A stretch of DNA of 64,000 bases from Gordonia sediminis (GTDB lineage: Bacteria > Actinomycetota > Actinomycetes > Mycobacteriales > Mycobacteriaceae), in the NCBI GenBank assembly GCA_004193205.1, contig RZUM01000004.1:519601-583600 (forward strand), written 5' to 3'. Positions 9,401 through 17,447 of the stretch are shown here, one piece after another (the first letter of the stretch is position 1; each line of letters opens with the position of its first letter). The notes beneath the pieces were generated by a model, which searched no databases, had not been told where the DNA came from, and saw nothing but the letters and a program-made list of their open reading frames with translations. Position numbers and translations under genes: made by a program.

Positions 9401-12400
9401 TGGCGTGCACCGCGTTTCCGGTTGCCAGCGCCTTGCCCTGCCACCAGGTGGCGTGTTGGGCGACGGTGCTGCCGGCGCCTTCGAAGCGCGCCACGAGCTT
9501 GTCGTGGTCGGCGTCGAGTTCCTGTTCGTCGGTCAGCCAGATGCGGACCAGATCCTCACGGCTCGTCGCCCACCGGTCGTCGACGAGGACGACCTTGGCG
9601 GCGTCGAACGCCGGCGCGACGGTGCGCGCCCAGTCGGAACCGAGTTCGGCACTGACACGTTCGGCGATGACCGCGTTCGGGTCCTCGGCGAGGGCCGCCG
9701 TCTCCGCGACATCGGCGAGGCCGAGCTTGGATAGCACGGTGTAGGCGGCCGAGGCCAGCGCACCCGAACGACCGGTCAGCTGCTCGGTGAACTCGCCGAG
9801 CGCCGCAGCGTCGACCGTCGCGCCGCCACCGCCGTCGGCGGCCGGCTTGGCGACCGAGATGCCGCGCGCGGCACCCACCGACGTGACTGCCTTGTCGATC
9901 AGCGCGTCGAGCGCATCCGTGTTGGCCAGCGGACCGTCGAGCAGGTTGCCCAGGGCCTCGCCACGCACGCTGGCACCCTCACGGGTTCCGAGGGCGAGCG
10001 CCACAGTGGTGTGCAGACCCCAGCCCGGGCCGAGCTGCCAGACGCCCGAGACGCGGTCGGTGATGTAGGACTGACGCTTACCGACCGGGCCGAGGACCTT
10101 GCGGACCTGGTCACCGACGGCGTCGGTCAGCACCGGGCCGAGCGGCTTGTACCCGCGGGCCAGCGTCGACACGGTCGACGCGAGCGCGTTCATATCTGCC
10201 TCGGCGGCACCGTCGATGGCACCGAGTCCGAGCTCACCACCGATGTCGAGGAGCAGCTGGTTGCGGCGCGACGAGACACCGTCACACAGCGCCTCGATGG
10301 TGTCGGCGGAACCGATCTGATCGGTACGCATCTTGGTCCACAGCGCGATCACCGACTTCACCGCATCCGCGGGACCGAAGGCGATGTCGTCCGGGCGCGG
10401 ACCGGCGGCCGCCGCCGGGGCGGCAGCAGGTGCCGGTGCCGACGCCGCGGCCGGTGCGGGAGCCGCCGATGCGGACTCGGCCGCGGGGGCCTCGGCCGGC
10501 GCCTCCTCCTCGGGTTCGGAGCCGGCGTCCTTGGCCAGGATCACGTCGGAGTCACGTTCGACGTTGACGACCTCGGTGGTGGCCGACGCGTAGTCGTCGA
10601 GCTTGAGGGTGTTGGTCGCCAGTCCGGCCAGGGTGGGGGCACCCTTCAGGCCGATCTCGACGAACCGCTGGATGCCCAGGCCATCACGCTCGGTGCCGGC
10701 GAACAGCAGTTCCTGCGTCTCGATCCACCGGACCGGGCTGGCGAACTGCCAGGCGAGCAGCTCGATGAGCACCACGCGAAGCAGGTCACTCGGCTTGGCG
10801 GCCCACGAATCCCAGTCGGCCAGAACCGCATTCAGCGGATCCGACGGCACCAGCGCGGCGATCTCCTCGACGAAGGGACGCTCGAGGTTGAACAGACGCG
10901 GGACCAGGTTCGGAATGTAGCGGCCGACGAGGATATCCGGGTCGATGTTCTCGGGCAGCAGATCCTCGAGCTTGGACCGGAACTCCGGCACACCGGCGCG
11001 CAGCACGGTCGAGTGGAACGGCACGTCGATACCGGGCACCAGGATGAACGACCGCTTGCCGCCGAACTCCAGACGGCGACGCTCGATCTCGTCCTCGAGG
11101 TGCTCGAGGCCGCGGACGGTGCCGGCGATGGCGTACTGCGAACCGAGCAGGTTGAGGTTGACGACCTCGAGGAACTCCCCGATCTCGTCGCCGATCTGCT
11201 TGACGAAGTCGGTCACGTCGGCGTCGGCCAACCCGAACTGGCTCGGGCGGATGGCCGCCATCCGGTAGTCGCTGCGGCCCTTGGCATCCCGCGGCACCAG
11301 GTGATGCATCGCCGACCCGCGCTGGAACACGACCTCCAGCACGGCCTCGAGCGGCAGCACACCGGCGCACGCGGCGAGCGCGTTGTACTCACCGACGGAG
11401 TGACCGCAGGTGATGGCGCCCTCGACGAACCCGCCGGCCTCCTTGAGTTCGGCGATCTGCGCGACACCGAGCGTCGCCATCGCGACCTGGGTGAACTGCG
11501 TCAGGTAGAGCACGCCGTCCGGGTGGTGGTAGGTCTCGCCGTTGGCGACCAGGGTGGTCGGGTTGTCGCGGACCACCGCCAGGATCGAGAAGCCCAGTGC
11601 GGCACGGGTGTGCTTGTCGGCACGGTCCCAGATCTCGCGCGCGGCCTTCGAGCGCGAGCGGGCGTCGAGGCCCATGCCCTTGCTCTGGATGCCCTGACCC
11701 GGGAAGGCGTAGACCGTCCGCGGGGCGGCCAGCAGGCCGGTGGCGCTCATGACGAGGTTGTCGCCGACCTTGGCGCTGACCTCGACGACCTCACGTCCGG
11801 CGTCGAGACCGACGCGGTCGACGCGCACGGTGATGGCATCACCGGTGCGCACCATGCCGAGATAGCGTGCGGTCCAGCCGAGCAGCCGACGCGCCGACGG
11901 AATCGGGTGCTTGGCGTCGGTGGCGGTGACAACCTGCTGGGCAGCGGCCGACAGCCACATGCCGTGCACGATCGGGTCACCGAGTCCGGCCAGCTTGGCC
12001 GCGTTGGCGTCGGTGTGGATGGGGTTGCGGTCACCGGAGACGGCGGCGAAGCCGTTCATCCGGGTCGGCGCCGTGATGGTGGCCTGCCGCAGCAGTTTGC
12101 GGGTCGCCGAACCCTCCGCGGACGTCGCACCGCCGGCACGCACCGGATCGGCCAGCTCGGCCGAGCCGAGGCGGCCACGGATGGCGAAGCGCTCTTGCAG
12201 GGTGGCGATCGCACCGGCCGGACCGGTGATCTCGACGCTCACCTCGACGACCCGGCCCACCTCGGCGTCATATACGTCGCCGCTTCGTGCGGTGACCGTG
12301 AGTTCTGCTGCGACGGTGGGGATCTCGCCGACGATCGCGGCGGCGTGATCGAGGTGCACCAGGTCGAGCAGACCCTCGACGACGGGCTGCCCGGATTCGG

Positions 12401-15400
12401 TCAGGGCTGCACCGATGACGCTGAAGACGCTCGGCCAGGAGGCACCCACCAGGGTGTCGGGGACGGCGAAGCCGAAGGGCTCGGTCGGCGTGGTCGGGCG
12501 CAGGTTGGCCGGCATGGTGTAGCCGGTGACGGCGGCGTGATCGGCCACCGAGTCCGGATCCCAGGCGACGGTGGTGACCGAGACGCCGTCGGCGACCTCG
12601 GCGAGGCTGCCGCCGGCCGCGACGGTCAGGATCTCGCGCATCGCCTGCGAGGCCTCGTCGATGCCGACCCGCGGGTTACCGCCGTCGCGCACCGTGGCGT
12701 CGACGTGCAGCGGGATGCGGACCGTGGCACCGGAGATGGGGGCCACGAGGTCGAAGCGGTCCTCACCGGCGCGTTCGAGGACGGCGCCGGTCGGCTCGTG
12801 CTCGGCGCGATCCGGATCCACGACCTGCCACTGATCGCGATCACCCAGCAGCGCAATGGGATTGGGGACCATCCGGCCGACCCACTCCACGTCGTCGGCC
12901 TCGATGACCGACACCAGGGCACCACTGCCGGCCACCAGGCCGTTGCGCTTGCGGGTCTCCACCGCGACGGCCTCGACGCCGACACCGGCCAGATCCGTGA
13001 CGACCTGGGCCTCGAAACGGTCGAGGAGTTCACCGACGGGCTCGTCGACCCGGGTGATACCGGAGACCGCAACGGTGCCGGGGATGATGCACACGGCGTC
13101 CGCGGGGTAGCGCGGGTCGTGGGCCTGCCACAGCGAGTCGCTGCGCCACCAACGGCGGACGTCCTTGTCGATGACCGGAACGAAGTTCACCGGCTTGCCC
13201 GGGGTGCGGCAGAGGCCGAGGAAGAAGGCGACGTCGGCGGGATGCAGGACGTCGACCTCGATCTCGGGGTAGACGCTGCCGAGCGCGTCGATCGCGGCAT
13301 GCGGGTCGTCGGTGCTCGCGATGTCGGCGAACATCGTCGGGACCTCGCCGGAATCGATCGGGTTCATCCGGGCCTCGGTGCGCTGCAGCATCTCCACGAA
13401 ACGCTGCTGCCAGGTGATGTCGGCCCAAGGCAGCTGGTCGGAGCGGCCGTCGCCCACGGCGAGGGTCGCATAGCGGTCGAGCCACTGGCGGTAGGTCATC
13501 TCGGCGATGTCGCCGAAGTACGGCTTGGCGGTGTTCTCCATCGCGGCGATGATCTCGTCGCGTCGCTTGGCGACGGCCTCTCCGTCACCGGCGACCTCGT
13601 CGAGCAGACGGCCACACCGCGACGCGGTGTTGTCGATCTCGTGGATGTCGGCGCCGAGCTGGCTGCGCCCGGAGGCCATGCCGGCGGTGGCGTGGCCGGC
13701 GCCGATCCACTCGTCGCAGCCCTCGGTGTCGACGAGCAGCTGCTTGACCTCGGGAGCCGTGGTGGCCTCCTTGGTGGCCATCGCGGCGGTGCCGACCAGG
13801 ATGCCGTCGAGCGGCATCTCCGGGTAGCCGTAGGCCACCGACCATGCGCCGGTGAGGTATTCGCTGGCACGCTCGGGGGTACCGATACCGCCGCCGACGC
13901 AGATGATCACGTTGTTGCGCACGCGCAGCTCACCGTAGGTGGCCAGCAGCAGGTCGTCGAGGTCCTCCCAGGAGTGGTGACCGCCGGCGCGGCCGCCCTC
14001 GATCTGGACGATCACGGGGTGGTGGGGAACCTCGGCGGCGATGCGCACCACGGCGCGGATCTGCTCCACGGTGCCCGGCTTGAAGGCGACGTAGCGCAGG
14101 CCGGCCTCGACGAACTCGTCGACGAGGGCGACCGCGTCCTCGAGTTCGGGGATACCGGCGGACACGACGACACCGTCGATGGGTGCGCCCTGTGCGCGGG
14201 CCTTCTGCACCAGGCGCTTACCGCCGAGCTGCAGCTTCCACAGGTACGGGTCGAGGAACAGCGCGTTGAACTGTGCCTGGCGGCCGTCGTCGAGAAGCTC
14301 GGTCAGCTTGGCGACGTTGTCGGCGAAGATCTGCTCGGTGACCTGGCCACCACCGGCGAGCTCGGCCCAGTGCCCGGCGTTGGCCGCCGCGGCGACGATC
14401 GCGGGGTCGACCGTCGTCGGAGTCATGCCGGCCAGCAGCATCGGGGACCGGCCGGTCAGCCGGGTGAAGGCGGTGTCGACGACCTTGCGGCCATCCGGGA
14501 GCTCCACGATCTGCGGCGCGAACTGCGTCCAGGGGCGGGCAACCTCGGGGATACCGCCGGGGCTGAACAGGTTCCGCTGGCCGACGCGCAGGGCGGCCGG
14601 GACCAGACCCACGCCCTGGCCGCGGACCAGCGACGAGGTGAGTCGGGTGGCCAGGTCACCGGGGCCGAAGTCGAGAACCCACTTCGCACCCGCCTGCACG
14701 ACACCGTCGACGGTCTCGACCCAGTCCACCGGATCGACGAGGAGGTTGGTGGCGTGCTTTTCGGCCACGGCGCGGTCGATACCGCAGGTCTCGGCCCACT
14801 GCCCCACCAGTTCCACGGCGTCGGTCATCGACGGGTGGTGGAAGGCGACGCTCACGTTGAGGTGATCGAACTTCGGGTCGAACGGAGCACCACCGGTCAG
14901 CTTGCGCTTACGCTGGTCCGCCTCGTCGGCGGCGATGCGCTCGCACAGCGCGGTGAAGGCGGCCAGGTGGCGCGGTGCGCCCGACAGCGCCACCGACCGA
15001 CGCCCATTGCGGATGGCGACCACCGGGGCGGTGGCCAGTTCGTCGGCGCTCAGGCCGGCGCGGTACTCGTCGAGGATCGCCTCGATACGGGACGGGGAGG
15101 CGGTCACCGCCAGCATCGGGGTGCCCTCGGTGCTCGTCGACAGACCGCGGCGGCGGGCCACGAGGCTACCGGCGGCGCCGATGAGGTTGGCGATGGCCAG
15201 TAGCAGTCCCTGGCCGGATTCGGCGACGTGGCCGTCGACACCGATGGCGTGGGTCGCGATGGACCCCTGTGAGTGGCCGATCACCGCGGTCGGGGGGATC
15301 CGCGTGGTGTCGAGGCCCTGCTTCTTGAGCGCTTCGATCGCGGCGAGCTGGGTCAGCAGCACGCCCGGGCCGGACAGCGTGAAGTCGGCGAGCTCGGTGT

Positions 15401-15713
15401 CGGTCGGCACCGGTTCCTCGGAATCGAGTGCACGCACCCAGGCGAGGGGATGGAAACCGTCGGCGCCCGCGACGATGATCTGATCGGCGACCGGATCGAT
15501 GATCTGTTCCGCGGCATTGACGATGTTCGCGATGCGGTGCTCGAGGTCTGCGTCGACGACGAGTTCGGCGAGTGTGGGCAGCCACGGCGACCCCTGCCCG
15601 CCGAAGCTGATCGCGTACGGTTCCCCGTCGGTCAGCCGGTCGATCAGGGTCGCGGTCGGGCGGTCGGAGTGCGATGAGCCCTGAGAGCCTGAGCGGAATT
15701 GGTCGACGGTCAC
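6480..15713 (-). CDS. fas: Type I fatty acid synthase, single polypeptide
   Basis: 3077 residues from a GTG at 15713 with AGAGGAG upstream; the family member in M. tuberculosis has 3069. Domains in order: acyltransferase (GHSQG near 147), enoyl reductase (from about 425), dehydratase (GDRNPIHTD near 1225), malonyl/palmitoyl transferase (GHSVGE near 1440), Ala/Pro linker (about 1740-1775), ACP (Ser in DGVSSRR near 1816), ketoreductase (VTGAGKGSIASG near 2125) and ketosynthase (HPVAACATA, Cys near 2721; HDTST and GHAKGG histidines further on). It makes C16-C26 acyl-CoAs, the starters for mycolic acids, in the cytoplasm. The Ala/Pro linker swings the ACP between sites. Large antisense frames over this gene are GC-driven shadows. 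Confidence 0.98.
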   Translation of the reverse strand: MTVDQFRSGSQGSSHSDRPTATLIDRLTDGEPYAISFGGQGSPWLPTLAELVVDADLEHRIANIVNAAEQIIDPVADQIIVAGADGFHPLAWVRALDSEEPVPTDTELADFTLSGPGVLLTQLAAIEALKKQGLDTTRIPPTAVIGHSQGSIATHAIGVDGHVAESGQGLLLAIANLIGAAGSLVARRRGLSTSTEGTPMLAVTASPSRIEAILDEYRAGLSADELATAPVVAIRNGRRSVALSGAPRHLAAFTALCERIAADEADQRKRKLTGGAPFDPKFDHLNVSVAFHHPSMTDAVELVGQWAETCGIDRAVAEKHATNLLVDPVDWVETVDGVVQAGAKWVLDFGPGDLATRLTSSLVRGQGVGLVPAALRVGQRNLFSPGGIPEVARPWTQFAPQIVELPDGRKVVDTAFTRLTGRSPMLLAGMTPTTVDPAIVAAAANAGHWAELAGGGQVTEQIFADNVAKLTELLDDGRQAQFNALFLDPYLWKLQLGGKRLVQKARAQGAPIDGVVVSAGIPELEDAVALVDEFVEAGLRYVAFKPGTVEQIRAVVRIAAEVPHHPVIVQIEGGRAGGHHSWEDLDDLLLATYGELRVRNNVIICVGGGIGTPERASEYLTGAWSVAYGYPEMPLDGILVGTAAMATKEATTAPEVKQLLVDTEGCDEWIGAGHATAGMASGRSQLGADIHEIDNTASRCGRLLDEVAGDGEAVAKRRDEIIAAMENTAKPYFGDIAEMTYRQWLDRYATLAVGDGRSDQLPWADITWQQRFVEMLQRTEARMNPIDSGEVPTMFADIASTDDPHAAIDALGSVYPEIEVDVLHPADVAFFLGLCRTPGKPVNFVPVIDKDVRRWWRSDSLWQAHDPRYPADAVCIIPGTVAVSGITRVDEPVGELLDRFEAQVVTDLAGVGVEAVAVETRKRNGLVAGSGALVSVIEADDVEWVGRMVPNPIALLGDRDQWQVVDPDRAEHEPTGAVLERAGEDRFDLVAPISGATVRIPLHVDATVRDGGNPRVGIDEASQAMREILTVAAGGSLAEVADGVSVTTVAWDPDSVADHAAVTGYTMPANLRPTTPTEPFGFAVPDTLVGASWPSVFSVIGAALTESGQPVVEGLLDLVHLDHAAAIVGEIPTVAAELTVTARSGDVYDAEVGRVVEVSVEITGPAGAIATLQERFAIRGRLGSAELADPVRAGGATSAEGSATRKLLRQATITAPTRMNGFAAVSGDRNPIHTDANAAKLAGLGDPIVHGMWLSAAAQQVVTATDAKHPIPSARRLLGWTARYLGMVRTGDAITVRVDRVGLDAGREVVEVSAKVGDNLVMSATGLLAAPRTVYAFPGQGIQSKGMGLDARSRSKAAREIWDRADKHTRAALGFSILAVVRDNPTTLVANGETYHHPDGVLYLTQFTQVAMATLGVAQIAELKEAGGFVEGAITCGHSVGEYNALAACAGVLPLEAVLEVVFQRGSAMHHLVPRDAKGRSDYRMAAIRPSQFGLADADVTDFVKQIGDEIGEFLEVVNLNLLGSQYAIAGTVRGLEHLEDEIERRRLEFGGKRSFILVPGIDVPFHSTVLRAGVPEFRSKLEDLLPENIDPDILVGRYIPNLVPRLFNLERPFVEEIAALVPSDPLNAVLADWDSWAAKPSDLLRVVLIELLAWQFASPVRWIETQELLFAGTERDGLGIQRFVEIGLKGAPTLAGLATNTLKLDDYASATTEVVNVERDSDVILAKDAGSEPEEEAPAEAPAAESASAAPAPAAASAPAPAAAPAAAAGPRPDDIAFGPADAVKSVIALWTKMRTDQIGSADTIEALCDGVSSRRNQLLLDIGGELGLGAIDGAAEADMNALASTVSTLARGYKPLGPVLTDAVGDQVRKVLGPVGKRQSYITDRVSGVWQLGPGWGLHTTVALALGTREGASVRGEALGNLLDGPLANTDALDALIDKAVTSVGAARGISVAKPAADGGGGATVDAAALGEFTEQLTGRSGALASAAYTVLSKLGLADVAETAALAEDPNAVIAERVSAELGSDWARTVAPAFDAAKVVLVDDRWATSREDLVRIWLTDEQELDADHDKLVARFEGAGSTVAQHATWWQGKALATGNAVHATIFGSIAQAAEQPGVGQWADEIAVVTGAGKGSIASGVIAGLLAGGATVVATTSKLSSDKLAFYKKLYRENARHEAALWVAPANMASYTDVDDLVEWVGSEQTENLGGTTAVVKPAMKPTMLFPFAAPRVAGDLTDAGGRAELEMKVLLWSVERLIAGLADLRADHDIAARVHVVLPGSPNRGMFGGDGAYGESKAALDALVTRWSAEDSWNQKTTLAHALIGWVRGTGLMGHNDVMVTAVEAAGVRTWSTDEMAANLLGLCTPEQREDARTKPVLGDFTGGLDPSIDLKALSSAAAESAEAEAADVEVATVPALPAPARAPKGLTPQWPTIDARPEDLVVIVGAGELGPYGSSRTRFEMEVNEKLSAAGVVELAWNTGLIHWDDAPKPGWYDTESGDPVAESDIAERYHDEVVSRCGIRRYADEGAMVDNTSPLLTSVFLDEDLTFTVSSEAEARAFAAANPEKTRVAENAETGDWQVTRLAGTEIRVPRQFSLSRTVGGQIPTGFDPTRWGVSPDMAESIDRVALWNLVATVDAFLTSGFTPSELMRWVHPGLVANTQGTGMGGMMSMRELYINTLLGESKANDILQEALPNIVAAHVVQSYVGSYGAMIHPVAACATAAVSVEEGVDKIRLGKALFAVAGGFDDLGIEGIVGFGDMNATAESAKMTARGIEDRRFSRANDRRRGGFVESAGGGTILLARGDVAAQMGLPVLGVVAWAQSFGDGVHTSIPAPGLGALGAARGAASSPLACALSALGVSADDVAVISKHDTSTRANDPNESELHERLASAIGRTDGAPMFVVSQKSLTGHAKGGAAAFQLIGLCQLLRDGVIPPNRSLDCVDEQMREYPHLVWARETLNLGERFPLKAGLLTSLGFGHVSGLIAVVHPEAFVATLDPEQAEEYRRASAERARKGSQRLLEAMCGVEPAYKRPPNRRFDAAVDEHDAEADVLLDPAVRLAADGSYARVNVGGAE

Positions 15714-16215
15714 GGGTTCTCCTCTGTCTCGACAAGGTGTCGCGGGTCGGCTTGTCGTGTTGTCTGGCGGTGACGTGGGCACAGGTGACGCCCACGCGAG
15801 GTCGGTCGGACTGGTGGCCTTCGGATTTCCCAGTGCAGCGCTTCTTTGACACACTGGCTGATCACACCTGCCGCGCAACACTTCTGGCGGCACAGGACTC
15901 ATCCGCGAGTCCCTATCGGCGTGAACGTGCACCCATGATGACACACGAAAATGAGGGTTTCCTCATGTTTGTTGGGTGACCCGCCGGTATACCCGTGGGT
16001 AACCTTGCGAGTAGTACAAGTGTTCACCGAACCGCTTTTCCAGGCACTCCGAATACTCGCAGATGACAGGCCGCGCCCGAGCGCTCGTTCGGGGTCAAGT
16101 GACCCACTTTGGGACCGTTATAAAATCGTTATGTGACCTGCCGCACTACCTTGCGGCGCAGGTCCGGGGGTTGCCGACCGCGATCTGACGGCGCGCGGAA
16201 GTAGGGTGTCTGGTC
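15714..16215. other. 500-bp fas/HIT divergent intergenic region
   Basis: No credible gene. It holds the fas leader, the palindrome cluster listed separately (15951-16004) and an AT-richer stretch near 16100-16135 (TTATAAAATCGTTATG) that could carry the promoter of the HIT-sirtuin pair. Confidence 0.6.
15951..16004 (-). promoter_or_regulatory. Cluster of palindromes upstream of fas, candidate FasR operators
   Basis: Four inverted repeats: ATGAGG-gttt-CCTCAT at 15951-15966, then GGGTGACCC (15974-15982), GGTATACC (15986-15993) and GGGTAACC (15997-16004). The last three have centres 11 to 11.5 bp apart, so they lie on one DNA face. FasR of mycobacteria is known to bind three conserved operators in the fas-acpS promoter; assigning these repeats to FasR is inference. 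Confidence 0.5.
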
Positions 16216-16644
16216 ATGACATCGTGCGTGTTCTGCGACATCATTTCGGGCTCGGCACCGTCCCGGACGGTCTACTCCGACGACACCGTGATCGGCTTCC
16301 TCGACATCCGTCCGGTGACGCGCGGACACACCTTGCTCGTCCCCCGCGGCCACTCGGCACGTCTGGCCGACCTCGATCCCGAGATCGGCGGCCGACTGTT
16401 CGCCGCCGGCCAGCGGGTGGCCGCGGCGATGCGGTCCGGAGCGCTGGCCGCCGACGGGGTGAACCTGGTGGTCAACGATGGCCGGGCCGCCTTCCAGACC
16501 GTCTTCCACACCCACCTTCACGTGGTCCCGCGCCACGACGGCGACAAGCTCAGCTTCGCCAAGGGCCTCGTGATGCGGCGCGATCCGAACCCCGACGAGA
16601 CCGCGGAGATCCTCCGCGCCGCCCTCGAGTCCGACCCACGATGA
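16216..16644 (+). CDS. HIT-family nucleotide hydrolase/transferase
   Basis: 142 residues. The N-terminal CVFCDII and the histidine triad HTHLHVVPR (near residues 97-105) define the HIT (Hint-like) family. These enzymes hydrolyse AMP-lysine or nucleoside phosphoramidates and dinucleoside polyphosphates. FLDIRPVTRGHTLLVP is the family's nucleotide-binding strand. The stop overlaps the ATG of the sirtuin gene (ATGA), so the two are co-translated. Exact substrate cannot be told from sequence. Confidence 0.93.
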   Translation: MTSCVFCDIISGSAPSRTVYSDDTVIGFLDIRPVTRGHTLLVPRGHSARLADLDPEIGGRLFAAGQRVAAAMRSGALAADGVNLVVNDGRAAFQTVFHTHLHVVPRHDGDKLSFAKGLVMRRDPNPDETAEILRAALESDPR

Positions 16645-17435
16645 CCGGAACCGGGGGCGACGGGAGATCAGCGGTCGACCTGCCCGCTGCGGCTGTCGAC
16701 ATCGTGCGCAGCGCCGGGTGGGTCACCGTCTTCAGCGGGGCCGGGATGTCCGCCGAAAGCGGCATCGCCACCTTCCGCGACGCCGAGACCGGCCTGTGGG
16801 AACGGTACGACCCGGCGCAACTGGCCACCCCGAAGGCGTGGGAGGCCGATCCGGCGCTGGTGTGGGCCTGGTACCAGTGGCGCGCCCGCCTGGTGCGCGA
16901 CACCGAACCCAACGCCGGGCACCACGCGTTGGCGGCACTGGCCGCCGACCGTGCCGTCATGGTGGTCACCCAGAACGTCGACGATCTGCACGAGCGCGCC
17001 GGCAGCGACGTGGTCAGCCACCTCCACGGGAGCCTCTTCGCGCCGCGGTGCAGCCACTGCGGGCAGTCGTACCGCGGCACCGACGCCGAACCCGATCGGG
17101 CCGTCGAGCGACTCCGCGTCGAACCCCCGTCGTGCCCGCACTGCCTGGCCCCGGTACGTCCGGGCGTCGTCTGGTTCGGTGAACCGCTGTCCGCCGAGTC
17201 CTGGTCGAGGGCCGAGAACGCCTTTGCCGTCACGGATGTCGTCATCGTGGTGGGGACCAGCGGGATCGTCTATCCGGCAGCCGGGCTACCCGAACGCGCG
17301 CTGGCGCGCGGCGTCCCGGTGATCGAGTTCAACCCCGAACCGTCGGCGCTGAGTGATCGGGTCACCCACAGCGTCCGGGCGCCGGCGGCACTGGGCCTGC
17401 CCGCCCTTCTCGATGCCGTCCGCGCCGGGCGGTGA
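16641..17435 (+). CDS. NAD-dependent protein deacylase, class III sirtuin (CobB/SIRT5-like)
   Basis: 264 residues from the ATG at 16641, overlapping the HIT stop. Rossmann motif FSGAGMSAESGIATFR, catalytic block TQNVDDLHERAG and HLHGS (catalytic His), and a zinc ribbon of CSHC and CPHC are all intact. The YQWR segment (near residue 77) is a Y-x-x-R pair, the signature of class III sirtuins that remove succinyl, malonyl or glutaryl groups from lysine. It acts in the cytoplasm on acylated enzymes. The proximity to fas, a large malonyl-CoA consumer, is suggestive only. It ends 12 bases from the convergent helicase gene. Confidence 0.94.
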   Translation: MTGTGGDGRSAVDLPAAAVDIVRSAGWVTVFSGAGMSAESGIATFRDAETGLWERYDPAQLATPKAWEADPALVWAWYQWRARLVRDTEPNAGHHALAALAADRAVMVVTQNVDDLHERAGSDVVSHLHGSLFAPRCSHCGQSYRGTDAEPDRAVERLRVEPPSCPHCLAPVRPGVVWFGEPLSAESWSRAENAFAVTDVVIVVGTSGIVYPAAGLPERALARGVPVIEFNPEPSALSDRVTHSVRAPAALGLPALLDAVRAGR

Positions 17436-17447
17436 GCCGACCGCCAC

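Noticed and set aside
6459-15203. Very long plus-strand frames (over 1000 and 1700 codons) opposite fas
   Set aside because: They lie antisense to a complete type I FAS, are rich in Arg, Gly and His, and show no domain; they are typical shadows of GC-rich coding DNA.
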